From Streptomyces seoulensis (GTDB lineage Bacteria > Actinomycetota > Actinomycetes > Streptomycetales > Streptomycetaceae): DNA of 64,000 nucleotides. Made by a program: the position numbers and the translations under genes. Below are positions 28,108 to 36,581 of this stretch, piece after piece. The stretch lies in NCBI RefSeq assembly GCF_022846655.1, contig NZ_AP025667.1:4377001-4441000 (forward strand). The letters are read 5' to 3'. The notes under the pieces were generated by a model that was not told where the DNA came from, did no database searches, and saw nothing but the letters and a program-made list of their open reading frames with translations. How positions within the stretch are numbered: the first letter of the stretch is position 1; each line of letters opens with the position of its first letter.

Positions 28108-28166
28108 AACAATTGTTACCCGTACGTAACTTACCCACGGGTTACTTGAGGTAAGAACAACCCACT
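28108..28166 (+). promoter_or_regulatory. AT-rich promoter region with clustered inverted repeats
   Basis: Contains the palindrome AACAATTGTT (28108-28117), GTTAC-N6-GTAAC (28115-28130) and CTTACC...GGTAAG (from about 28130 to 28155). It is markedly AT-richer than its surroundings and ends about 45 bp before the start of the secreted peptidase gene. Likely the promoter with one or more operator sites. Confidence 0.5.
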
Positions 28167-28208
28167 ACTGTCGGGTCACTTTCGCACTGGCACGCGTCAG
28201 GAGTGACC

Positions 28209-29765
28209 ATGGCCCCCACCCGCAAACCCCTGCGCACCTGCGCCGTCGGCGCCCTCTCGGCGGCGCTGGTCGCCGGCGCGGTCGTCGGACTGGCTCCCGT
28301 CGCCCAGGCGGCCCCCGCCGTACGGTTCGTGGACATCCCCGGAGACGGGGGGACCGTACTGAAGGCGAACGTCGTCACCCCGGCCGGCGCGGGGAGCCAT
28401 CCGCTCCTGGTGCTGCCGACGAGCTGGGGCCTGCCGCAGGTCGAGTACCTCGCCCAGGCCCGCAAGCTCGCCGACTCCGGCTATGTGGTCCTCACCTACA
28501 ACGTGCGCGGCTTCTGGCAGTCCGGCGGCGAGATCGAGGTGGCCGGGCCGCCCGACCTCGCGGACGCCTCCAAGGTGATCGACTGGGCGCTGGCGAACAC
28601 CCCCTCCGACCCGGACCGTATCGGCATGGCGGGCGTCTCCTACGGCGCGGGCATCAGCCTCCTCGCCGCCGCCCACGACAAGCGGATCAGGGCCGTGGCG
28701 GCGCTCAGCGGCTGGGCCGACCTGATCGGCTCGATCTACTCCGGCCGCACCCAGCACGTCCAGGCGGGCGCCCTGCTGGACGGCGCGGGCCTCGTCACCG
28801 GCCGTGAGAGCGCCGAACTGCGGAAGATCTTCGACAGCTTCTACGCCTCCGACCTCGCCGACGAGCAGAGCCTGATCGACTGGGGCGAGCGGCGTTCCCC
28901 CCTGACCTACCTGGACCGGCTGAACGCCAACAAGCCCGCCGTCATGCTCGCCAACGCCTGGAGCGACTCGGTCTTCCCGGCCAACCAGTACGCGAGCTTC
29001 TACGAGAAGCTGAGCGGCCCCAAGCGCCTCCAGTTGCGCCCCGGCGACCACGCCACCCCCGAGCTGACCGGCCTGTTCGGGCTGCCCAACGACGTGTGGC
29101 AGGACACCGGCCGCTGGTTCGACCACTATCTGCGGGGCGTGGACAACGGCGTCGACCGCGAGCAGCCGGTCCAGCTCCGCTCCCGCGGCGGCGGAGGTTA
29201 CGAGGGCTACCCGGACTGGAAGTCGGTCGCCGCCACCGACCGCAAGATCGCGCTGGCGGGCAGCACCACCATCCACGCCAACGTCGACTCCGGGGCGGAC
29301 GGCGGGATCGTCCTGCTCTCCGGCCTCCTGGACCAGGTCACCAAGCTGCCCCCGATGGCCTCCGTCCCGCTGCTCCCGCGCCGCTGGGCGGCCGTCTGGC
29401 AGTCGGAGCGGTACGCGGCCCCCCAGCGGGTACGCGGCACCGCCAGGCTGCACACCACGCTCACGCCGACCGCCGAGAGCGGCACCTTCGTGGCCTACCT
29501 CTACGACGTGGGCCCGCTCGGCATCGGCAAGCTGGTCACCCACGCGCCCCTGACCTGGCACGGCCGCACCCCGGGCGAGCCGTTCGGGGTGGATCTGGAC
29601 CTGTTCTCCACGGCCTACGACGTCCCGGCCGGGCACCGGCTGGCCCTGGTGGCCGACACGGTCGATCCGCTCTACATCGAGCACAACCCGTCCGGCGCGC
29701 GGCTGACCTTCTCCTCGCCCGGGAACGACCCGTCGTACGTGTCGGTCCCCCTGCGCGAGCAGTGA
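28209..29765 (+). CDS. Secreted S15/CocE-type alpha/beta-hydrolase (X-prolyl dipeptidyl peptidase-like)
   Basis: 518 residues. Signal peptide about 1-36 (A-Q-A-A-P). The alpha/beta-hydrolase core has the nucleophile elbow G-V-S-Y-G with S144, and the C-terminal ~170 residues form the jelly-roll (X-Pro dipeptidyl-peptidase C-terminal, NonD) domain ending in P-S-Y-V-S-V-P-L. Family members cut X-Pro dipeptides or esters/acylated substrates outside the cell. ATG 28209 is preferred over GTG 28203 because AGGAG ends 6 bases before the ATG. Exported like the streptogrisin protease and the second gamma-glutamyltransferase, it fits extracellular peptide scavenging. Confidence 0.85.
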   Translation: MAPTRKPLRTCAVGALSAALVAGAVVGLAPVAQAAPAVRFVDIPGDGGTVLKANVVTPAGAGSHPLLVLPTSWGLPQVEYLAQARKLADSGYVVLTYNVRGFWQSGGEIEVAGPPDLADASKVIDWALANTPSDPDRIGMAGVSYGAGISLLAAAHDKRIRAVAALSGWADLIGSIYSGRTQHVQAGALLDGAGLVTGRESAELRKIFDSFYASDLADEQSLIDWGERRSPLTYLDRLNANKPAVMLANAWSDSVFPANQYASFYEKLSGPKRLQLRPGDHATPELTGLFGLPNDVWQDTGRWFDHYLRGVDNGVDREQPVQLRSRGGGGYEGYPDWKSVAATDRKIALAGSTTIHANVDSGADGGIVLLSGLLDQVTKLPPMASVPLLPRRWAAVWQSERYAAPQRVRGTARLHTTLTPTAESGTFVAYLYDVGPLGIGKLVTHAPLTWHGRTPGEPFGVDLDLFSTAYDVPAGHRLALVADTVDPLYIEHNPSGARLTFSSPGNDPSYVSVPLREQ

Positions 29766-29767
29766 TC

Positions 29768-29833
29768 TCCGGCCGCCGCCGGACGAGCATGGCCCGTGTG
29801 AACCGCCGCCTTCGTCACGGCTTCGGAGCCGTG
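29768..29833. terminator. Two small hairpins between convergent genes
   Basis: TCCGGC-CGCC-GCCGGA at 29768-29783 follows the peptidase stop. CACGGCT-TCGG-AGCCGTG at 29816-29833 straddles the gluD stop. Together they could stop transcription in both directions. Confidence 0.45.
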
Positions 29834-30696
29834 GGTGGCTCCCCACCCGGCAGCGGCGCCCCAGGGCCGGGCGCGGCGACAGCCACGGCCTCGGTCTTGG
29901 GACTGCGCTGCTCCCGGCGGGACACCCAGACGGCGAACCACGAGAGCAGCATGCACATCCCGATGTAGATCGGCGAGATCACCATCACCACGGGGATGAA
30001 CGGCAAATCGTAGTCGAGGTTCGAGGCGATGAGCTTCCCGGCATGGAGGAACTCCTCGTAGGTGATGAGGAAGCCCAGCGAGGTGTCCTTCAGCGCGACG
30101 ACCAACTGGCTGATGATCGCAGGCAACATGGCGCGTACGGCCTGCGGTACGAGGACGTAGGACATGACCTGGGTTTTCCTCATGCCGAGAGCGAACGCGG
30201 CCTCGCCCTGACCACGTTCCACGGAGTTCACCCCGGAGCGGAAGACCTCGGCGAGCACCGAGCCGTTGTAGAGGGTCAGTCCGGCGACGAGGGCGGGCAG
30301 CGGCTGCACCTTGAGCGCCACGAAGATGAAGAAGATCATCACCAGGACGGGCATCGCCCGGAAGAACTCCACGAGGAGCGTCGCCAGCCAGCGCACCGGC
30401 GCGTGGTCGGAGAGGCGTCCGGCGGCCAGCACTCCGCCGAGGGCGAGGGAGAGCACGGCGGCCATGCCGAACGCCTTGAGGGTGTTGCCGAGCCCGCGCA
30501 GCAGCAGTTCCTGGATGCCCTTGTACTCGAACGGCATCCACTTGGTGGCGGTGAACTGGCCGGTGGAGAAGAGGAGGTAGAGGAGCCAGGCGACCAGGCC
30601 CAGCAGGACGGCGGTGGACAGCGCCGCGTACAGCGCGTGGCGTCGGCGGGTGCCGGGGCCGGGGACGTCGTAGAGCGCGGTGGTCTCGGCGGTCAT
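29815..30696 (-). CDS. gluD: Glutamate ABC transporter permease GluD
   Basis: 293 residues, HisM/GlnP-type permease with about five membrane helices and the EAA-type loop S-V-E-R-G-Q-G-E-A-A-F-A-L-G-M. It pairs with GluC to form the membrane channel for glutamate (or related acidic amino acids). The ATG overlaps the gluC stop (ATGA, 30693-30696). The C-terminal ~35 residues are a Pro/Gly/Ala-rich cytoplasmic tail. Confidence 0.9.
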   Translation of the reverse strand: MTAETTALYDVPGPGTRRRHALYAALSTAVLLGLVAWLLYLLFSTGQFTATKWMPFEYKGIQELLLRGLGNTLKAFGMAAVLSLALGGVLAAGRLSDHAPVRWLATLLVEFFRAMPVLVMIFFIFVALKVQPLPALVAGLTLYNGSVLAEVFRSGVNSVERGQGEAAFALGMRKTQVMSYVLVPQAVRAMLPAIISQLVVALKDTSLGFLITYEEFLHAGKLIASNLDYDLPFIPVVMVISPIYIGMCMLLSWFAVWVSRREQRSPKTEAVAVAAPGPGAPLPGGEPPTAPKP

Positions 30697-31337
30697 CGGG
30701 CCACTCCCCACTTGCGTTCCAGCAGGTTGAACAGGGCGCTGATGGCGAGCGTGATGATCAGGTAGCCGACGGCGATCCAGAAGAAGGTCCAGATGATGTT
30801 GTAGCCCAGTTCGCTCAACGTCTTGTAGGTGCCCAGCAGTTCGGTGACGCTGAAGGCGCCGGCGATGGCGGAGTTCTTGGCCAGCGCGATCAGGGTGGAG
30901 CCGACGGGCGGGATCACCGAGCGGAACGCCTGCGGGAGGACGACCACGCTGAGCGTCTGCGAGAAGGTCATGCCGAGGCTGCGGGCGGCCTCGCCCTGGC
31001 CCCTGGGCACGGTGTTGATGCCGGAGCGAAGCGCCTCGCAGATGAACGCGGAGGTGTAGCAGCCGAGCGCGAGGACGGCGAACGCCTGGAAGGGCAGGAC
31101 GAGTCCGAACCGGGGCAGCCCGAGCAGCACCGCGAAGAACAGCAGGGTGAGCGGGGTGTTGCGCAGCACGGTCACCCACACCGTGCCGAAGACGCGCAGC
31201 GAGGCCACGGGCGCGACCCGGAAGGACGCCATCAGGAAGCCGAGCGCGAGGGCCAGCAGGGAGGCGTAGACGGTCAGTTCGACCGTGCCGAGGAATCCCT
31301 CGGCGTAGACGGCGAAGTTGTCTGTCAGTACGTTCAT
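30693..31337 (-). CDS. gluC: Glutamate ABC transporter permease GluC
   Basis: 214 residues, the shorter HisM/GlnP-type permease with the loop T-V-P-R-G-Q-G-E-A-A-R-S-L-G-M contacting the ATPase. It is 12 bp downstream of gluB and overlaps gluD by 4 bp. The order ATPase-binding protein-permease-permease is that of gluABCD in Streptomyces and Corynebacterium. Confidence 0.92.
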   Translation of the reverse strand: MNVLTDNFAVYAEGFLGTVELTVYASLLALALGFLMASFRVAPVASLRVFGTVWVTVLRNTPLTLLFFAVLLGLPRFGLVLPFQAFAVLALGCYTSAFICEALRSGINTVPRGQGEAARSLGMTFSQTLSVVVLPQAFRSVIPPVGSTLIALAKNSAIAGAFSVTELLGTYKTLSELGYNIIWTFFWIAVGYLIITLAISALFNLLERKWGVAR

Positions 31338-31349
31338 GGCGTCCTTCCG

Positions 31350-32279
31350 TCAGCTCGCCGGGTAGCGGTCGATCGGCGGGGGCTTCGGTGCGGGCACGCC
31401 GGACAGGCCGAGCGTGGCGTCGTACGCCTTCTTCCAGTCGCCGTCCTTCTCGCGGGCGGCGAGGGCGTCGTCGAGCGCGAAGCGCAGGGCGTTGTCGTTG
31501 CGCGGGACGCCGATGCCGTACGGCTCCTTCGAGAACGGTTTGCCGACGACCTTGAGTTCGTCGGGGGCCTTGGCGGCGTAGCCGATCAGGATGGCGTCGT
31601 CGGTGGTGACCGCGTCGACCTGGTAGGTGAGGAGGTTGTCGACGCAGACCGAGTAGGTGTCGTAGGCGACCAGGACGGCCTTCGGGAACTCGTCCTTGAT
31701 GCGCTGGTACGGGGTCGAACCGGCCGCCGAGCAGACGCGTTTGCCGTCGAGGTCCTCGGGTCCGTTGATGTCGTCGGTGTCCTTGCGGACGAGCAGGGAC
31801 TGGCCGGCCATGTAGTAGGGGCCCGCGAAGCCGACGAGCTTCTTGCGGTTGGGGTTGATGGTGTAGGTGCCGACGTAGTAGTCGATCTGGCCGTTCTGCA
31901 GGGCCGTCTCGCGGTTGGCGGAGGCGATCGTGCGGAAGCGGACGGAGTCGCCGGGCAGACCGAGGGAGGCGGAGAGCATCTTGGCGATCTCGATGTCGAA
32001 GCCGGAGTACCGGCCGGTCGCCGGGTCCTTCTCGCCGAGGTAGGGCTGGTCCTCCTTGGCGCCCACGACGAAGTGGCCGCGCTTCTTGGCGCGGGCCCAG
32101 GTCGGGGAGCCGGGGAGGCTGAAGTCTCGGTCCACCGAGTAGTGCGGGAGCTGGTCGGGGGCGGGGCCCTTGGTGGGCGGGCTGCCGTCCTTGCCGCAGG
32201 CGGCGGCGAGCAGGACGAGCGAGGTCAGCAGGGGCGCGAGCAGGCCGACGGCGCGGGGCGCGCGGGTGTGGCGGAACAT
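31350..32279 (-). CDS. gluB: Glutamate-binding lipoprotein GluB
   Basis: 309 residues. Lipoprotein signal with lipobox L-A-A-A-C near residue 29, then a family 3 solute-binding domain (G-F-D-I-E-I-A-K near 90). It captures amino acids outside the membrane for GluCD. I choose the ATG at 32279: GGGGAG lies 8 bases before it, while the in-frame GTG at 32288 overlaps that site. It begins 17 bp after gluA. Confidence 0.92.
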   Translation of the reverse strand: MFRHTRAPRAVGLLAPLLTSLVLLAAACGKDGSPPTKGPAPDQLPHYSVDRDFSLPGSPTWARAKKRGHFVVGAKEDQPYLGEKDPATGRYSGFDIEIAKMLSASLGLPGDSVRFRTIASANRETALQNGQIDYYVGTYTINPNRKKLVGFAGPYYMAGQSLLVRKDTDDINGPEDLDGKRVCSAAGSTPYQRIKDEFPKAVLVAYDTYSVCVDNLLTYQVDAVTTDDAILIGYAAKAPDELKVVGKPFSKEPYGIGVPRNDNALRFALDDALAAREKDGDWKKAYDATLGLSGVPAPKPPPIDRYPAS

Positions 32280-32296
32280 GGGTCGCACTCCCCCGG

Positions 32297-33040
<744 letters not shown>

Positions 33041-33175
33041 CCGCAGCCCTACTCACTCTCGCCGAGTCGTAGTGGCCGAAACTATCCAGACCGTGCCGGA
33101 GCGTGCGGACGACACGCACTTGGTGGCATTAGCCGTATTTAAGCCCCAGTTGTGCGGCGCGGGGATGTGCGGGGG

Positions 33176-33595
33176 TCAGGGTTCGGCGATCTCCGCGTAC
33201 GACTGGGACAGTTCAGGAAGGCCGCTCGCGGCCCACTGACGGCCTGACTCGGCGACCTCCACCTCCCGGCCGGAGGCGAGCCGCAGGACGGGCTCTCCGT
33301 CCCGTCTGATGCGCCAGGAGGCGCCGGTTACGGTGCGGACGACGACGGTGCCGAGGTAGAGCCCGGCGTCGTTGCCGAGCCAGGGCAGCACCTCGGGGTC
33401 GTCCCGCCAGCGGGGGACGAGCTGGTCGAGGGCCTCCAGGGAGGCCGGGGTGTCGTCCAGGCGGACGCCCGCCCGGGCCGCCTGGGAGCGCAGCAGCTCG
33501 CACTCGGAGAGCAGGGCGGCGATGGCCTCGGGGTCGGCCGGGAGCGCCGCGTCACCGCTCTTGCCGCGCCGGTGGCCCAGGAACGGGATGTTCAT
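33176..33595 (-). CDS. Conserved actinobacterial hypothetical protein (DUF6278-like)
   Basis: 139 residues, soluble, no signal or membrane segment. It starts M-N-I-P-F-L-G and has a central P-R-W-R-D-D-P-E-V-L-P-W-L-G-N-D-A-G-L-Y-L-G block that I associate, without a search, with the actinobacterial DUF6278 group. Function unknown. It is 15 bp upstream of the exonuclease III stop's far side on the same strand, so co-expression is possible. Confidence 0.7.
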   Translation of the reverse strand: MNIPFLGHRRGKSGDAALPADPEAIAALLSECELLRSQAARAGVRLDDTPASLEALDQLVPRWRDDPEVLPWLGNDAGLYLGTVVVRTVTGASWRIRRDGEPVLRLASGREVEVAESGRQWAASGLPELSQSYAEIAEP

Positions 33596-33610
33596 GGGCC
33601 AAGCCTGGCA

Positions 33611-34390
33611 TCACACGTCGAGGTCGACCACCACCGGCGCGTGATCGGACGCGCCCTTGCCCTTGCGCTCCTCGCGGTCGACGTAGGCGTCCTTGACGGC
33701 TCCGGCGAACGGGCCGTTGCCGTACACCAGGTCGATGCGCATGCCACGGTTCTTGGGGAAGCAGAGCTGGCGGTAGTCCCAGTACGTGTACGGGTGGGCG
33801 TACTTCAGCGGGCGGGGCACCACGTCGCTCAGGCCGGTCTCGCGCAGGGAGGCGAGCGCGGCGCGCTCGGCGGGGGTGACGTGGGTGGCGCCCTCGAAGG
33901 CGACGCGGTCGTACACGTCGTCGTCGGCCGGGGCGATGTTGTAGTCACCGAGGACGGCGAAGGGGCGGCCGCCCGCCGCGTCGCCGGCGACGGCGGTCTT
34001 CAGCGCCTCGAGCCACTGGAGCTTGTACGCGTAGTGCGGGTGCTCCACCTCGCGGCCGTTGGGGACGTACACCGACCAGACGCGGACCGGGCCGCAGGTG
34101 GCCGACACGGCGCGGGGCTCCTGGGCGCCCTCGTAGCCGGGGTCGCCGGGCAGGCCCTTGACCACGTCCTCCAGCCCCACGCGGGAGAGCACCGCCACGC
34201 CGTTCCACCGGCCGGTGGCGTGGACCGCCGACTCGTAGCCCAGCTCGCGCAGGGCCTCGACCGGGAACTGCGCCTCGGCGACCTTGGCCTCCTGGAGGCA
34301 GAGCACGTCGGTGCCGCTGCTCTCCAGCCAGGCGAGCAGCCGCGGCAGGCGGGCGGTGATCGAGTTCACGTTCCAGGTGGCGATACGCAT
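33611..34390 (-). CDS. xthA: Exodeoxyribonuclease III / AP endonuclease
   Basis: 259 residues, EEP nuclease fold. It opens M-R-I-A-T-W-N-V-N-S-I, with the catalytic Glu in LCLQEAK, the G-D-Y-N-I-A-P loop and S-D-H-A-P near the C-terminus. It repairs abasic sites and trims 3' ends. ATG 34390 (GAGGGAC upstream) is preferred over an upstream in-frame start because the conserved first strand begins there. Confidence 0.93.
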   Translation of the reverse strand: MRIATWNVNSITARLPRLLAWLESSGTDVLCLQEAKVAEAQFPVEALRELGYESAVHATGRWNGVAVLSRVGLEDVVKGLPGDPGYEGAQEPRAVSATCGPVRVWSVYVPNGREVEHPHYAYKLQWLEALKTAVAGDAAGGRPFAVLGDYNIAPADDDVYDRVAFEGATHVTPAERAALASLRETGLSDVVPRPLKYAHPYTYWDYRQLCFPKNRGMRIDLVYGNGPFAGAVKDAYVDREERKGKGASDHAPVVVDLDV

Positions 34391-34426
34391 GTCCCTCAAC
34401 CTACCCGCCGGGTCCGACAACGGGCC

Positions 34427-35062
34427 TCACAGCTCGGCGGAGGCCCCCGGTGCCAGGCGCAGGTGCTCGGCGTCGGCCAGGGCGCCGATCTGGCGGTCGT
34501 AGATCGGCCGGGCCAGGTCGGTGAGGAGGGCGTCGTGGACGTCGTAGGCCCGCCGGGGCTTGACCTCGCGGACGTACTCGATCACTTCGGAGATCTTGTT
34601 CCAGGGGGCCATCACCGGGAGCATCAGCGTCTCCACCGGCTGGTCGGGGACGGTGAGGGCGTCGCCGGGGTGGAAGACCTTGCCGCCGTCGACGAGGTAG
34701 CCGACGTTGGTGATGCGCGGGATGTCCGGGTGGATGACGGCGTGCAGCTCGCCGTGGACCTGCACGTCGAAGCCGGCGGCGGTGAAGCTGTCGCCGTGTC
34801 CGACGGTGTGCACCCGGCCGGGGAACGCGGCCGTGAGCTGGTCGGCGACCGACCTGAGGGTCCAGATCGCGGCTTCCGGGTTCGCCTCCAGCGCGGTGCG
34901 CAGCCGGCCCTCGTCGAAGTGGTCCGGGTGTTCGTGGGTGACGAGGACGACGTCCGCGCCGAGTGCCGCGTCCGGCTCGCTGAACCCGCCGGGGTCGATG
35001 ACGAGCGTCCGGCCGTCCTTCTCCAGGCGGACGCAGGAGTGGGACTTCTTGGTGAACTTCAT
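34427..35062 (-). CDS. MBL-fold metal-dependent hydrolase
   Basis: 211 residues, UlaG/YycJ-like beta-lactamase fold with T-H-E-H-P-D-H (about 47-53) as the metal-binding H-x-H-x-D-H. Later ligands are probably H in V-H-G-E-L-H and D in Y-L-V-D-G. Substrate unknown. ATG 35062 (M-K-F-T-K-K) opens the first strand; a 13-residue upstream extension from 35101 is possible. It lies 65 bp from pcaL on the same strand. Confidence 0.82.
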   Translation of the reverse strand: MKFTKKSHSCVRLEKDGRTLVIDPGGFSEPDAALGADVVLVTHEHPDHFDEGRLRTALEANPEAAIWTLRSVADQLTAAFPGRVHTVGHGDSFTAAGFDVQVHGELHAVIHPDIPRITNVGYLVDGGKVFHPGDALTVPDQPVETLMLPVMAPWNKISEVIEYVREVKPRRAYDVHDALLTDLARPIYDRQIGALADAEHLRLAPGASAEL

Positions 35063-35126
35063 GGCTCCCCGTCCTGCCGGTTCGGCTGCGGTCGCTTCCA
35101 TCGTGCCGCGTCCAGCGGCCGGGGAC

Positions 35127-36464
35127 TCACTCGGCGGGCGTGGTCTCCTCGCGGATGACCCGCTGGGCCACCCGGAAGGCGCTGTTCGCCGCCGGGACGC
35201 CGCAGTAGACGGCGGCCTGGAGCAGCACCTCCTTGATCTCCTGCGGGGTGAGTCCGTTGCGGAGCGCGGCGCGGGTGTGGACGGCCAGGTCGTCCAGGTG
35301 GCCGCCCGCGACCAGCGCGGTGAGCGTGACGCAGCTACGGGACTTGCGGTCCAGGCCCGGCCGGTCCCACACCTCGCCCCAGGCGTAGCGGGTGACGAGC
35401 TCCTCGAAGTCGCCGGAGAACTCGTCGGCCCGCGCGAGGACGCCCTCGACGTGCGCGTCGCCCAGCACCTCGCGGCGGATCTTCAGGCCCGTCTCGTAGC
35501 GGTCCGGCGGCGCGACCGGCTGCGGCGGCTCGGCGGCGGTCGCGATCTCGGCGACCGGCGCGGTGCGCGGCGGCACGACGGGAACGGGGGCAGGGGTGGG
35601 CATCGCCACGGGGGCCGGGGCGGCCGGGGCCTGCGTGACCGGGGCGGCGGCCGGGAGTGCGGCCTGGCCGGTGTCGAAGGTCTGCTGCCAGGCGGTGGAG
35701 AAGTGCCGGACGAGGAGATCGGTGACCGCGGCGGGCTGCTCGACGGGCACCAGATGGGAGGCGCCGGGTACGACCGCGAGCCGGGCGTCCGGGATCCCGG
35801 CGACCAGGGTGCGGGCCTCGGCGGGGCCGGTGACCTGGTCCTCGGAGCCGACCAGCACGAGCGCGGGCACCCCGATACGGCCCAGCTCCGGGCGCACGTC
35901 GAAGGCGGCGAGCGCCTCGCAGGCGGCGATGTAGCAGCCGGGGTCGGTGGTGCGCACCATCTGCACCGCCCACTCGGTGATCGCGGGCTGGGCGGCGGCG
36001 AAGCCTTGCGTGAACCAGCGGTCGGGGGCGCTTCGCGCGATCGGGTCGAGGCCGTTCGTGCGTACGATCACGCCACGTTGACGGAACTCGTCGGGGGTGC
36101 CGAACCGGGGCGAGGCGGCGACCAGCGCGAGCGAGGCGAGGCGCTCGGGGTGGCGCAGGGCCAGCTCGATGCCGACGGCGCCGCCGAGGGCGCAGCCCGC
36201 GTAGCCGAAGCGCTGCACGCCGAGACTGTCCAGGGTGGCCAGCAGGCGCGTGGCCAGCTCCGCGACCGAACCGGCCGGGTGGGCGGGGGCGCCGCCGTGG
36301 CCCGGCAGATCGAAGCGCAGGACCCGCCACTGCTTGACCAGTTCCGGAACCTGGCGGTCGAACATGTGCCAGGTCGTGCCGAGGGAAGGGCCCAGGATGA
36401 GCACGGGGGCGTCTTCCGGGCCGTCGAACCGGTACTGAAGGGTGGGGGTCTTCTTCTCACTCAC
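35127..36464 (-). CDS. pcaL: PcaL: 3-oxoadipate enol-lactonase fused to 4-carboxymuconolactone decarboxylase
   Basis: 445-residue fusion. Residues 1-260 are an alpha/beta-hydrolase (PcaD part); about 263-330 a Pro/Ala linker; about 335-445 the carboxymuconolactone decarboxylase (PcaC part, with R-S-C-V-T-L-T-A-L-V-A-G-G). Together they do two successive steps of the protocatechuate branch of the beta-ketoadipate pathway; such fusions are known in Rhodococcus and Streptomyces. The nucleophile elbow reads G-C91-A-L-G-G, with TGC coding Cys where PcaD has Ser; the Asp (S-E-D-Q) and His (A-S-H-L) partners are present. No other pca gene is adjacent. Confidence 0.88.
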   Translation of the reverse strand: MSEKKTPTLQYRFDGPEDAPVLILGPSLGTTWHMFDRQVPELVKQWRVLRFDLPGHGGAPAHPAGSVAELATRLLATLDSLGVQRFGYAGCALGGAVGIELALRHPERLASLALVAASPRFGTPDEFRQRGVIVRTNGLDPIARSAPDRWFTQGFAAAQPAITEWAVQMVRTTDPGCYIAACEALAAFDVRPELGRIGVPALVLVGSEDQVTGPAEARTLVAGIPDARLAVVPGASHLVPVEQPAAVTDLLVRHFSTAWQQTFDTGQAALPAAAPVTQAPAAPAPVAMPTPAPVPVVPPRTAPVAEIATAAEPPQPVAPPDRYETGLKIRREVLGDAHVEGVLARADEFSGDFEELVTRYAWGEVWDRPGLDRKSRSCVTLTALVAGGHLDDLAVHTRAALRNGLTPQEIKEVLLQAAVYCGVPAANSAFRVAQRVIREETTPAE

Positions 36465-36527
36465 CGCACCACGCTAACCGCCCGGACGGCCTCGCCGGGC
36501 CGGGGGGCCCGGTGACCGGCTCGGGGC

Positions 36528-36546
36528 TCCCCGGAAAGCCCGGGGA
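36528..36546 (-). terminator. Hairpin terminator after SWIM-protein gene
   Basis: TCCCCGG / loop AAAGC / CCGGGGA, a perfect 7-bp stem 36 bases beyond the stop at 36582. Confidence 0.5.
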
Positions 36547-36581
36547 ACTCTCACACGGTCTTCACGGCGTGCCTTCGGCGC

